From positions 77,591,501 through 77,655,500 of the forward strand of contig CM075652.1 in the NCBI GenBank assembly GCA_037953625.1: a stretch of 64,000 nt of DNA. Reading direction: 5' to 3'. Origin of the DNA: Crotalaria pallida. Lineage: Eukaryota; Streptophyta; Magnoliopsida; Fabales; Fabaceae. How positions within the stretch are numbered: the first letter of the stretch is position 1; every line of letters starts with the position of its first letter. The notes under the pieces are model-generated. The model saw only the letters and a program-made list of their open reading frames with translations. It made no database searches and had not been told where the DNA came from. This document shows, in pieces, positions 34,195-46,056 of the stretch. Position numbers and translations under genes: made by a program.

Positions 34195-35505
34195 GGGAGT
34201 AATATGAATTTTTTTTTTGTGGATGCTATAACTTATTTTCTCCTTGTTCTATATATTCACCTAGTAACAATTAAATTATTATTTTTTCAGCAAGTATATA
34301 AGAAGCTAATAAAATGTTATTTTTTTTGTTGCAAAAAAAAAAAATCATCTTATATCACATGAGTATTAAACTAATTTTTTTTAAGGATGTATGAGTATTC
34401 TTCTTACCGAGTATTGTTCCCATAAATTAAACCTTCAGACTCGGTCTTGCACTATAGTTGGTGAGCCAATGAAATCTTACGTTACTAGATCAATTCCTTA
34501 TTGATAAAACTAAACTCATTTTAAATTGATGAATGGATTTGCTAAAGTTTATTACGTGTTTATTACAAAATAGAAGAGTACTAAAAAAATTTTCTTAGCT
34601 TGTATGTACATGCTAATAAATGTTTTATAAGATGCACTGATGCAGATGTATGCTAATCAATTGACTAAGCTACGTAAAAGAAATAATCAAATGACATATA
34701 TAATAACTAGGTGCCAGGTCTACCTAATGACTTAAATCAGAAGTCATGCTGAGTGGAATTCGTAACTAATCTTAATTATCACATAATGATGTGCTAAGCT
34801 GACCTAACAATATATGAAGAAAAAGATAGTACGGTTTCAAAATCCCAATCGTACGAAAATCGATCCCGTATTATGTCTTTTTCCTTTGTTTTTTTTTTGG
34901 TGAACCCTTTAATTTGTTTTTTATATTCAGTTACAATGACTCAACAAATGAGCAAAATCAAGACGTGGAGATCACAACAGCCACAAAGTTCAATGCCTAA
35001 TCTTGCAGCTACTATCCAGGGAATACTGTACAAAGATTTTATTTATTGTCATGAATAATTGTAGAGAACATTCAAAGCTATATGAGGATGGTGTTGTACA
35101 TCATCATATAATAGGGAAAGCACATTATTTCGCTTATCAATGTTTGGTTTTTGTTTGTCTTTTCTCAACAGTGTGTATGTATTTATACCCCCCCTAGCGT
35201 CATGGTGTGTCAATAATATATGATTTCATGAAAGCGACATTTGGAAAATGGACCGAGCTACTGTTGCGTAGAAATGTTAGATATGATGACATTTTATACA
35301 GTGACACCTTCTTAGGCCCACATCTATTTCAACTTGTTATTTGCTTGACACATCTCTTTCAACGTATTCAAATCTCCTACCGTACACCCACGCTACGTTG
35401 CAATTACACATTAAAACACGTAATAATAAATCAAAGGTGATTCTTTAATGTTTTTCTTTTTTTTAGTTTTATGTTTTCCATTTTTAACATAATTAATATA
35501 TTAAT
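34195..35505. other. AT-rich DNA, no feature recognised
   Basis: Poly-T and poly-A tracts and only short frames (61-77 codons) without any recognised family. It may hold decayed repeats; I see no host gene. Confidence 0.5.
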
Positions 35506-35514
35506 TAAAATATT

Positions 35515-35633
35515 GTCTGCGAAAGTCAGCTCAGTTGGTAGCTGCAGGGACACCTAGGTAGTTTAGGCCCCCAGGTCCTCGGTTCTAGTCTCAGGTACCT
35601 TCTTTGTAATAAAAAACATAAATAAATAAAAAC
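35515..35633 (+). mobile_element. tRNA-derived SINE, short
   Basis: Contains an A-box-like AGCTCAGTTGG (35528-35538) and a B-box-like GGTTCTAGTCT (35581-35591) with the spacing of a tRNA gene, then an A-rich tail. A 9-bp duplication TAAAATATT flanks it (35506-35514 and 35634-35642). It is not a functional tRNA gene: the arms do not fold. Confidence 0.6.
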
Positions 35634-35642
35634 TAAAATATT

Positions 35643-37253
35643 TGAGAGTTGATGAGGTTGAACAAAGAAAAATATATAATGACAATTTTGCCTTTATTGT
35701 TTCAATCCATCACAATCTATCATCATTTTTTATAACAACAATCGCAACTACAATTATAGCCATCATTGCTGCTACGACAATCACCATCATTCTTGCCACC
35801 TTACCCACCATCTTAAACATGTTGATTTTTGAAGGCGAATGTCATGAGGTTAAGCTTGATAGTGATAGAGATGTTGGTGGAGAAAAAGTTCTAGGGGATT
35901 GTAAGGGTAGATATCAATGTTAGTTAAGTAGTGACAGTGCAAATGTGATGTTAAATTAATTGGTATATATGAACACCATTTTAAATTAGAGAAGCAAGTT
36001 GAATGTGGAAGATGAGGACTAAAAAAATTTCAAATGTAAATTTAAAGGGGTTCATCAAAATAACTTTAAAAGTAAATCAATGAATAACTTCTCATAAACC
36101 AATTATCAAAAGCATAAATAGTAAAGGATCCACTATTACTTAAACAGATGATTTGATGTATAATCCCCGATTTTTATGAATAAAAAAATCATACTAGAAA
36201 CTATAAAAAAAACATAACAATATTAAAATATTAATTATCCAATCACGCAATACATGCATGCTTCGAAAAACTTAAAAAATAAACAAACACATAATGAGAT
36301 TTAAAAATATTGCATCAGACTTAGTCTTAAAAATTAGAATAAATCGCGGGGATGAGAAAGTGCCGTCAGAAGAAGACAAATTGAACAAAGAAAATCCAAA
36401 ATATCTACATTCAAAAAAGTATTTGTAGAAATTTTATAAAATCGTAATTATATTACTAATGTGTCGGTAACGTACTTAACATTTTTTTTAAAGTTTGTGG
36501 TTACTATTCTTTAGTACAAGTCTCCACAAAATTACCCTGACGGAAAAAGATCATATTGTCCATAGAGAAATCAAGAGATAATGTAAAGAGGAGGAGGAGA
36601 AATCACGAAGCAGAATGGATTTTGTGGTGTCTTTAGAGGTACACAACTCAACCGTTTGGTTTATTACTTTATTTATAAAGTAACATGTTAGATTGGTTTT
36701 TAATTCTGTCGTTATCAATCAATTTAGTTTATGAGGTTTTTGAAATTTTAAATTAGTATACAAAATTAGAAGAAAAAAAACGTGAGTTACAATAATTTCT
36801 GATACTAATGATAGTTAATAGTCTTTAGCATGGATTAACGGAAAAAGATTATTGAATATCGGTCCAACAGTCTCTGAGATTGTGAGGACCGGTTAAATTA
36901 GTTTCTGACTTCGTGGGTTAATAACGGTAGAGATTAATGTGACTCACGTTTTGCTATCTCGGAGTCTAAATTAAAATTTCGATAATCTTAGAGACTAATT
37001 TAATCGATGCCCACAAAATCAGTAACCAATCCCACGTATTACTCTTTATTCGTTATGGGAAAATAAAGGAACAAGAGTTACTTCTTCCTCCATCAGAAAA
37101 TATGACAAAAAATTGTTTCAAATTAAGTATTCCTAATAAATAATGCATACTTAAAAATCTCATACTATGATACGTGATTCGCTAATAAGAAAAATATACA
37201 AAACACTACTGTTAGTCAAATACTCGAGGGAACCAAATAAGAGGTGATATTGG
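35643..37253. other. AT-rich DNA with decayed repeat fragments
   Basis: No coding region recognised; the 93-codon frame at 35642 is simple Thr/Ile-rich sequence. At 36840-37050, words such as CTCTGAGATTGTGAGGACCGG and TTAGAGACTAATTTAATCGA resemble MITE arms of the gagactaattt type, but a full inverted pair could not be set out. Confidence 0.4.
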
Positions 37254-38055
37254 TTGTGTTTGATAAGACAAACTTATAGTTTATCTGTTAGCTTTTAGCT
37301 TATTGATCCGGTCAATAAGCAACTAGAGTTGTTTGGTGAACAAAAAATAAAAGAAGTTTATAGCTTTCAAAATGGAAGTTTATAGCTTATGAAAGCTAGT
37401 TTTTACTTTTTAGAAAGCTACATTATGTAGCTTTGAGAAAAAAATAAGAGCTTTCAATAAATCATATCTCAATCTTACCCGTTTTTTTTAAACTAAATTA
37501 TATTATTATTTATCCTGACCCAAATTAATATTACCCGTCAAATTAATATTATGAATGTTATAATTTTTTTTAATCATTTACATTTATATTAATGTGAATG
37601 AAACATATGCATTTGTCTATAAGCTACTAGTGTACTATCATTGTCGTTGAAAAATGAATGCTAATGCTAATTATTATTCAACATACCCTTTAACTTAGTG
37701 AACAATATCTTTGCAGGATTAAGTAAGGTATCTTAAATCCTAATTGGTCTTCTGGAAAATGTCCTAATTTAGGGTCGATGTGGAATGCGTTTACTCAATA
37801 ATGATATGATGAACAATTAATGTGAAATATTTAAATGTGTGGCTGGGTTTATCCAATATAATATTATGCACTTTTCAGTCATTTAACATGTTTAAATTAG
37901 TTGCATAGCTAGTTTTGTCAAACAATTCTAATTCAATAAGCTATCTATACAACTATAAATTTCCAATTATAATTCCACATTCACAGCTATAAGCTATAAG
38001 TTCACAGCTATCAGTTACAAACTCACAACTATAAGTTAGTTTTGCCAAACAGACT
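37254..38055. mobile_element. hAT-like fold-back repeat
   Basis: The left end GTTGTGTTTGATAAGACAA then CTTATAG faces the right end, which reads AGTCTGTTTGGCAAAACTAA then CTTATAG on the minus strand. Inside both ends are repeated AGCTTATAGCT words. No coding sequence. A clear 8-bp duplication was not found, so the superfamily is uncertain. Confidence 0.4.
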
Positions 38056-38075
38056 CACTCAAAGGTGGACTGGCT

Positions 38076-40091
38076 TGTAGAAAATAAAGAAAAACATTTA
38101 GAAACAAAAAATGCTAAAACTCTCTTATAATTTCACTTTTTTAGATTTCTCTGAATTTATACTTTTGTTCTTGAATTTTTTTTTCTATTTGCACTTCTTG
38201 TGACTTGCTTTGTTTGTTTTGTTTTTTTGGTTTGCTTGTAAATGTATTATTTATAGATGCTCTAAGTAAGTCATGATGCATGTGATATAATGGTTTTAAT
38301 AAAGCATATGCACCGAAACAACAACACCGAAAAAATATAACTTCTTGAACGTAGAAATACATGTAAATGGAAATACCATGAACCTAAAAATTCACGAACA
38401 CTTATAAATAAAATGCATAGATCAAATTTATATTTCCAAAACTGCCCCCAAACTTGATTCTTTTTGTTGACCCCAATTCATCTTTTGAAAACAAAAAACT
38501 TCTTCAATATCTAGTAGCCTGTTGCCATTATTTTTTTTTAATCACTGCATCTTCATACTTGACAATTTTAGTCCACAATCAATGAAGATATCAGTAGGTT
38601 CTATATTTCCATAGGCTTCTTGAGAAATAAAATTCAAATCTCCATCATGTTTTATTTCATTGCAAATGTAATGGGCCATAAGTTCAACGTCGATCAACAC
38701 AAACTTTTGTGCGATTACATACTTTCTTGATGTCTTGAAACAATGTTAGATGGTTGAAGCACTCCTTCGTAAGGCACCATTTGGTAGATTTGGTGTTCCA
38801 TTCTATAGTCGTTTTAGAATATATAGGTAGCATTAAAAAATTTATTCCAAATGCACCCTTCATAAATACATAGGGGGTGATAGGGTAATAATTACAATAG
38901 AAAGAGAAATAAATAGAGTTGCAAAATTTTAAATAGGGGTAACTTTGGAATGACAATATATTTTTTAATAAAAAAATTTGAGAGTAATAATTACATTTCT
39001 TAATCTGCGTGAATTAGGTAAAAGTGACTTATAATAAACTATAGAAGAAGTAGTAGATAAAGTCAATTAAGCACAAACTTTCATGTTTTACCTTACTACC
39101 ATTTATCATGATTAGTCTCACATTATTCGCCCTTCCCCAACAAGATGAGTGAAAGCTTTTGTGCTTCATACTTCTCTGTTGATTGGACTTCTTCATTCAT
39201 TACAATTCTCCAATTTTCAATTTTTGTTTCTTAGTCATTTAATTTAACTTGAAGATCTTTTTCTTTGCCTGATAATTCTAATAGTTGATCTTCATCTCCT
39301 ATGTCGATCATCTTCTACAAGATGATCTTCTTAGTAGTATACCATATTTAATTTCAACAATGTGATCTTCAAATTATACTACTTCTTCTTTATCTTTATC
39401 ATCATCAAGGCAGGCTTCCTCTAGTTGCTTTTCACCTTCTTTCACATTTACAAAATACATAATCTTCTTCATTGATGGGAGAAATCCAACAATCACTAGT
39501 ATAATAACCATATTTGAAACAATTATAACCTTCAATCTTAAATTCATCATACAGTCTTTCTTCTAACCATTCTTTGTCTTTCCACGAGAACTTTGCGTAG
39601 AAAATATCCCAAGCTTCCTTTGCCTTCATTGCACAAGCCACCTTCTTAAATATGCAATAATGTAAGGCCTCATCAATAAAACCAAGGGCAAGTTGATCCA
39701 ATTTTTGAGTTCTTTGCAAATTGTGTCTTTGAGCTTGACTCAACTTTTTCATTCTTCTATTCATTATACCCATTCTTAACAATATAATTCCCATGTCTCA
39801 TGAGAGCCAAAAATTGCCTTCATATGAATACGCCAATTTTCAAAATTCTCTTATGTGAGTGTTGTAATTGAAATAACTACAATAACATATTCGAAAATAA
39901 TCTAGCTTTGATGGCACTTGTTGAAAATAAAGGAATAAGGATAATGCTCAAACTCTCTTATAATTTCACTTTAATATTAGATTTTTTTTTAAAAAAAATA
40001 CACTTTTTCTCTTGGAATTTTTCTCATTTGCAGTTCATGTGACTTGCTTGCAAATGTACTATTTATATGGGCAGTTGGTTTATGTGATACA
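38076..40091 (-). mobile_element. Short decayed copia element
   Basis: Similar sequences at 38076-38289 and 39919-40091 look like a diverged LTR pair in minus orientation: shared GAAAATAAAG, CTCTTATAATTTCACTTT, GTGACTTGCTT and AAATGTA.TATTTATA. Next to the right one, AGCTTTGATGGCA (39904-39916) resembles a decayed initiator-Met primer site. A gag remnant lies between. The purine-rich complement of GCCCCCAAACTTG at 38442 may be a relic purine tract. Most of pol is missing or unrecognisable. Confidence 0.5.
39432..39890 (-). pseudogene. gag: Copia-type gag remnant
   Basis: Minus-strand reading gives NFENWRIHMKAIFGSHETWEL (39875-39815 region), then stops, then LALGFIDEALHYCIFKKVA and AKEAWDIFYAKF, then CFKYGYYTSDCW, a damaged CCHC knuckle, ending at 39432. 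The order matches the DUF4219 and UBN2 parts plus zinc knuckle of copia gag. A frameshift and stops near 39800 inactivate it. Confidence 0.65.
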
Positions 40092-40102
40092 TTTTTTTTT
40101 TT

Positions 40103-40613
40103 GGCTTAATTATGTCACAAGTCCCTTAAGTTTGGGGTACTTTTGTCAGATACTCTTATTCTTTTTTTCTCAATGTCTGATTTCCTGAAGTTACTTCTGG
40201 GTTTTGTCATATACCCCTATTACCAATTCTAGCCAATTTTGCTGATAGGTAACATCAGAATCCTAATCAGACGCAGGATATTGGTCATGTGGTGCTGCGT
40301 GATGTCACATAGGCGAAGATGACCTCTCTCTTCAATCTTTTTTTTTATTTAACTAAAAATATAAAAATATTAAGGTTTTTTAGTTTTTTAATTTACAAAA
40401 AAAAAAAAATCTTCACCCACGGGGCACCAGGTGCCTAACCTCCTGGCCCACTGATCAGGATTCCGATGTTACATGTCAGCAAAATTGGCCAGAATTGGTA
40501 GTAGGGGTATATTACAAACTCAAAAGTAACTTCGGGGAGTCAAACATCGAAAAAAAAATAAGGGTATCTGGCAAAAATACCCCAAACTTCAGGAACTTAT
40601 GACATAATTAAGC
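40103..40613. mobile_element. Mutator-type MITE in a poly-T tract
   Basis: Inverted ends GGCTTAATTATGTCACAAG and, on the minus strand, GCTTAATTATGTCATAAG, continuing through about 150 bp of matching arms (TTTGGGGTA.TTTTG.CAGATACCC). It is flanked on both sides by at least nine T, consistent with a 9-bp TTTTTTTTT duplication. It is inserted at the edge of the decayed copia LTR. Confidence 0.75.
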
Positions 40614-41094
40614 TTTTTTTTTTAAGCATGAAGTTAGGTTTGAATCTTGAAATTAAACGAAATTCTTATCAAGGGAGTTGACGTAGTGGTAAAAGCATAT
40701 AACGACCTTAGAAGAGAACCAATGTACAATTCCTAATGAAAAACTAGTTGAAAAAACAAGTCCGATCGACTAAGCTCAAGAAATTAGTATGCTACCTCAT
40801 CAATAAGGTAGGCAAATACTTTGTAAAACCAATCTCATCATGCTTTGAATACTTTAGTCTCGAAGAGAATTACCTCTAATTAAAAAAATAATTTATATAA
40901 TAAAGAAAAGTAGGTACGAACTTTTTGTTAATATAATAATATATAACAATTTGACTAAAGCTTTTTTCTTTCATAGGATAAATTTAATGCTATGTAAATA
41001 TATAACTTTGGTTACTCCATTCAATTATTCTTAGTGTATATATGTTTCACATTTAATTGTTGAGATCAAAAATATGTTTGGAGTCTTCATATAT
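40614..41094. other. AT-rich DNA, possible old SINE
   Basis: GTAGTGGTAAAAGC (about 40685) followed by a CAATTCCTAATGA block (about 40728) is reminiscent of decayed A and B boxes, too weak to call. The rest shows no feature. Confidence 0.3.
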
Positions 41095-41283
41095 TTTTTT
41101 GATGAACCAGGGTATCCACCCGCGCAACTGGGTGACTAATCCCTCGCACCACGGTCGGACCCTTTCGGGGGCGATGCTCTCAGTAAGGCTTGCTCCATTC
41201 ACATGTGTCTCGGGTACGACTCGAACCCGCGACCACATGCTTAAGGGACATAAGCCCCTTCCACTTGTGCCAGCCTCCACTGG
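41095..41283 (-). mobile_element. tRNA-derived SINE with 17-bp target duplication
   Basis: On the minus strand: A-box GGCTGGCACAAGTGG (41262-41275 region), B-box GGGTTCGAGTC (41218-41228), a body of about 190 bp, then CATCAAAAAA as the tail. A perfect 17-bp duplication TTGGAGTCTTCATATAT lies at 41078-41094 and 41284-41300. It is a well-preserved insertion made by LINE-type machinery in trans; no protein is encoded. Confidence 0.85.
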
Positions 41284-41300
41284 TTGGAGTCTTCATATAT

Positions 41301-41689
41301 ATTTTTGAATATTTTCAACATATTTGATATGTATCTCTAACAATCTATAAGTCATCGATCTTTAAAAGTTACCAACTTTCATGTACTATTATTTCCATTC
41401 TTTTTTATTACTAACTTTCCTGAGCATGGCGTGGATATTTAAATTTAATTATATCATATAAACAAAAATTATTTATTTAATAAAAAAATAAGGAAAATGC
41501 TAACCAGGGCAAGTGCCCTAAAGGCTAGAAGGCACTTGTTAAGGAGATATATGTAGTTGGAAAGCATTGGAAAATGTAATTTTTGATAGTTCCGAGAGAA
41601 GAGAAACTAGGGACTTTGTTGTTTTTTCCATTTCTAGAAAGCTTAATAAGTGTTCTTAGAACTCTTGTTAGCAAGACCCAAAAAATAAG
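41301..41689. other. AT-rich DNA, nothing recognised
   Basis: No coding frame, no clear repeat boundary. CAAGTGCCCTAAAGGC...GGCACTTG at 41510-41540 forms a small inverted repeat. Confidence 0.4.
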
Positions 41690-42939
41690 TACTTTGTATT
41701 ATTTTTTGTTTTCTATTTGAACACAATTGATTAGAGTCTAATTACTAACATTTTGGCATGATTTTTAGTCCCTTTTAACTTAGTTTTTGGTTGTTTTCCA
41801 AGTTTAGTTTAGTTTTTCTTTAGGGTTTCTTGTTAATTTGTATATAAGAATAAGCCATTGTTGAATATCCTTATTTTCCTTGTTTATCAGGTGTTTTGAG
41901 GTTCTTTGGTGAACACTTGGAGAAAAAGTGGAGTAAAAGTGTTGGGAGCCTCAAAATCGATGCAGAGAAGGCAAAATGGGCCATTTTGGCCCAAACTGGC
42001 GCAAGGCCCTCATGCCTAGGCGCGAGGGGATTCAAAGCAAAGTATTGGGGTGAAAAAATCAATTCTTTTAGCAAGTTTAAAACCTGGGCGGGCATGACCT
42101 TGTGCTCAGGCGCGTCTTTTCAAGCCAGAATGCATCAGTAGGGGCGCCCAGTTGCCCTTACTAGGCACCCAAGCAGGAGTTGGTCGTGCCCAGACGTGCC
42201 AACTGGTTGCTAATTGCGTCTTTTGTAATTTTTTAGAGACTTTTGACTTTCCCTCACTTTAAAACTGAAGTCTTTGGTATTTTTAGAGGGAGCCACAAAA
42301 ATAGAGAGAAAAAGGAAGAGAGAAAAATCTTGGGAACTTGGAGGAGAGATCAACAACCCTCATAGGAAGGGACTCTTAAGAGGAAATTTCACTTTTGTTG
42401 TTAACAACTCTTGTTCTACATGAAGCTTTCATTGTTTTCTCATTTCTCTCTTATTGTCATGGATTGTTAGAGATTCTATAGGGATATGGTGATTTAGTAT
42501 GGATTGTAAATAACAACAATGGTTTATGAATGAATTCTATTTTTGAGTCAATTGTTTGATTGTGTATTGATTTTATTCATAGAATTTGCTACTCTATGTT
42601 TTGGGATTCAATTCTCTAATTGGGAAATTGGGAATTGAATTGACCTTCAATCAAACTTTATAATTTTACAATGAGTAGGGATACTTTTTGTGAAATTATA
42701 TAACATTGAACATCGATAGTTGTTATTTTGAAATTATAAATCTTAAATTGACTTAAGGGGTTAAGCAATTTTTGAAATTATAATAAAAAGCAATTATCTT
42801 AAGGAATTAAGTATTCGTTAATTTTCTAAAGTTGTTGTTGACTTAGGGATAATTCTAACTCATGATCATGTTGTTATAATCGTGTTGATGAACCCATATC
42901 CCAAGCCTTTTACAAGTTTTAAACAAATCACTTTCCACA
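41690..42939 (+). mobile_element. Athila-like LTR fragment
   Basis: 42400-42780 resembles the Athila-type LTR at 29900-30220 (GGTGATTTAGTATGGATTGT, TTATTCATAGAATT, GGGAATTGAATTGACCTT.AATCAAACTTTATAATT). GC-rich words such as CTAGGCGCGAGG lie at 41995-42190, corresponding to 29583-29723. The left boundary is approximate; no coding sequence is present. It is truncated or decayed, with no partner LTR in the window. Confidence 0.55.
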
Positions 42940-42948
42940 TTTTATTTT

Positions 42949-44100
42949 GGCTTTATTATGTCACAAGTCCCTAAAGTTTGAGGTACTTTTGTCAGATACC
43001 CTTATTCTTTTTTTTTCAATGTTTATGCCCCCAAACTTATCTCTGGTTTGTTATTTGCCCCTCTGACGGATTCCTGCCAATTTTTGCTATGTTTATGCCC
43101 TCAAACTTATCTCCGGTTTGCTATTTGACCTTGTGATGGATTTCGGCAGTTTTTGCAATGTTTATGCCCTCAAACTTATCTTCAATTTGCTATTTGCACC
43201 TGTGACGAATTCCGGCCAGTTTTTGCACATGTGGACCACCGTGGTCCTAGTCACCCCACCAGAGCTCTTCATCTTCAACCTTTCGCCAACTACCAGAGCT
43301 CTAACCACCATACTGTCTCCCTCAAATAAGAAAATGAACCCCGTCGCAACGATAAATGAGTGCGAAGCCAGTCGTCGCCTATCAACCGTGTTACGATCAT
43401 ACGACAATCCATCTAACTATAAACAGCGCCCAAGTTGAACACCACGAAAGCCTTCTCAAGGTGAATGTTCTGCTGAGAGGACTTGTTTTTCGGTTTGAAG
43501 GCATCGAACCAGACAAAGGTGAGAGAGTTGACGTGGCTTGGGTCAGGTGAGATAAGGAAGCGGGGTTTCGACGAGGCAAAGGTATTTGAAGTTGAACTGG
43601 AAGAGGTCAAAGCGGGAGGGAATGGAGGGGAGGGGTGGCGCTCGATTTTAGAGCGGATTTGCTTTAGGGTTTGGAGACTGTCTTCGAGGTTTTGGCGATA
43701 TTGGTGATATGGTGGTGGGAGCTGGTGGGGTGAGGTATGGTGGTGGTGACAGTATGGTGGTTGGAGAAAGGTTGAAGATGAAGAGCTCTGGTGGGGTGAC
43801 TAGGACCATGGTGGTCCACGTGTGCAAAAACTGACCAGAATTCGTAATAGGGGCAAAGAGCAAACCGAAGATAAGTTTGAGGGCATCAACATTGCAAAAA
43901 CTGGACGGAATCCGTCACAGGGGTAAATAGCAAACCGGAGATAAGTTTGAGGCCATAAACATAGTAAAAATTGGCGGGAATCCGTTAGAAGGGCAAATAA
44001 CAAACCGAAGATAAGTTTGAGGGCATAAACATTGAAAAAAAGAATAAAGGTAAATGACAAAAGTACCCCAAACTTCAGGGGCTTGTGACATAATTAAGTC
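42949..44100. mobile_element. Mutator-type MITE with tandemly repeated arms
   Basis: 1152 bp with inverted ends GGCTTTATTATGTCACAAG and, on the minus strand, GACTTAATTATGTCACAAG, the same family as 40103-40613. Perfect 9-bp duplication TTTTATTTT at 42940-42948 and 44101-44109. Each arm contains about three tandem copies of a unit with TTTATGCCCTCAAACTTATC. Short open frames in it (60-106 codons) occur on both strands because the arms are inverted and are not called. Confidence 0.8.
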
Positions 44101-44109
44101 TTTTATTTT

Positions 44110-45590
44110 TATGTTCGTGAACTTGTTATAAGAAAACAAAACTTGAATTCAAATTCCACCAATATTTACTTTAAGGTAAGAATTATTTTAATCAAATAAT
44201 CCTTGTGGGTACAGCACCCTACTTTTTCAGGCTTTTTTACTTAAGTGAGGTAGTTTTACAAACAATTTACAAAAAAGGGATAGTTTAAAAACTATTTACG
44301 TAAGATAGGACAATCAACAAAACTGTTTACGTAAATGGGGCAGACAAAGTCAAACAGAGAAGTCAAATGCGTCATCTCGTCTAATGCAACTAAAAAGTGA
44401 CACGTGGCAGGCTCCCATTGGTCCTCCTGATTTTTTCTGGATAAAAAGTAAAAAAAAACGACACCCGACAGCGATGCCACGTGACGCAACCAGAGGGTTG
44501 CGTCACTGCGAATGATGCTTTTAGTTGCGTCAGCCGCTGTGATGCAACCCCCTGGTTCCGCCACGTGGCACCCACTGTCCCCCCATGTTCCCACGAGCTC
44601 CATGCCTTTTACTCCTCTGCTCCCACATCCCTTCCACCAACCTACCCAACCTATAATTACTACCCCTATAGTAGAAACAGAAGACTTCGAAGAAATCTTG
44701 AAAAAATGCTCTTCATATTCCATTAATACTCTCATTCTTCTTTTATATAGTAAATTTGATCTCTTTTTCTAAATTATTTTTCCTTATTTTTTTAAATGTA
44801 GTGTGTAGATCAAATATGGTAATGTTTCCATTAATTCCTTTTATTTATTTCTTTCTTCTTTGTAAACCAATTTCTGGCTAGTATTAGTAATTCTCACTTG
44901 ATTATTCTTTCACTTGGAAATTTTGAAGGTGGCAATGTTGAGAACAGTCCATGATATTGATCCATAATTCTGTGGGGTAAATTTTACTTTCCGGTTTGTA
45001 ATAGGTTAGTGCTTATATGACTTTCTTTTCTTTTCTTTTTTTAAATACATGATTTTGAATTGACATATTTCTCATATTTCAATATAACCATATAGGAAGC
45101 CGTATCACTCTTTTAAAATAGCCATCAACCGCAAACAATGTCCTTTCTCATAAAGGGAGAGTCACTTTTGTTGTCCACCATATTTTAAAAAAAATCTGCT
45201 TATGAAAGAAAAATATGATTTTCTTTCCTACTCCTCAACAAAAAAACCATCATCGGCACCTTTCCAAAAATTTAATTTACATTTTTCTCATTCCAACATT
45301 TATAAAAGGCATTCTCATTCTATTATATTTGTTTAAAAAAATCTCATTCAAGAAAAAAGAAACATGACAAATCATATATTATGTGAACAAAGACAACCAA
45401 GCATGCAAGTACCTGTTTCAAAATTTGTTTTTATGATACCTTATGTGGTTGAATGCTCTCGTTCCATTATGATCTTTTTCTTCATCATTAATATTTTCAT
45501 TTTAATTTGAATTTAATATGGTGGAGAGTTTCTAATTATGCAAGAGGGACAAACTGTGTCCCTCCTATCTATTGATACGTTGATTCTTTT
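44110..45590. other. Unassigned DNA with CpG-rich hairpin block
   Basis: 44240-44340 repeats TTTACGTAA words. 44370-44575 is CG-rich with GACGCAACC-AGAG-GGTTGCGTC (44483-44504), a 9-bp perfect stem, and further TTGCGTCA/TGATGCAACC words. The frames there (up to 147 codons) have no recognised family. 44770-45590 is AT-rich and featureless. Confidence 0.45.
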
Positions 45591-46033
45591 TGTAACACCT
45601 ACTTTTATCTACCCTTTTATACCCATTTATAAAAATAGTGAAATTAAAAATTTTCTTTTAACTTATAAAAATCTCCCGTCAAACGGACGAAGTTTCCTTT
45701 GCTTTTCAGACTTTTCCAAAAATTAGATTTTTCCTGCACCTTTTCAAAACATTCAGATTTATAAAACCAGGAGGGCTTTTCAGCATAAAACATAACATAG
45801 TGCATCACTATGCCCACATTCAGCATCAACGTATAAAACATCAGAGTAAGCAGCTTATAAACAAGTTACGGAAAAATTATTTTTCCCAAAAGTACTCCTT
45901 TTCCCAAAGGAGTTGTCCTGGGAAAAGATATCTTAATATTTACATCAAAATAACCACATCAGATCATCATAGGGCCCAGGACATTTTCCCATGTCCTACA
46001 TATATATATATATATACACATATATATATAACT

Positions 46034-46056
46034 TACTCTCCCTGTAAGGGAGAGTA
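46034..46056 (-). promoter_or_regulatory. Conserved LTR stem-loop (outer 3' LTR)
   Basis: TACTCTCCCT pairs with AGGGAGAGTA around GTA. The neighbouring AGGACAT...ATGTCCT hairpin lies at about 45977-45996. Same arrangement as at 78-136 and 62818-62908. Confidence 0.6.

Noticed and set aside
35515..35633. Functional tRNA gene
   Set aside because: A- and B-box-like words are present, but no cloverleaf can be formed and the flanking duplication indicates a SINE.
35642..35923. 93-codon frame rich in Thr and Ile
   Set aside because: Simple sequence, no homologue recognised, no gene structure around it.
43118..43863. Several 60-106-codon frames on both strands
   Set aside because: They follow from inverted arms and internal repeats of the Mutator-type MITE.
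44292..44772. Overlapping frames of 147, 86 and 81 codons on both strands
   Set aside because: They exist on both strands because of the CpG-rich inverted words; no family resemblance.
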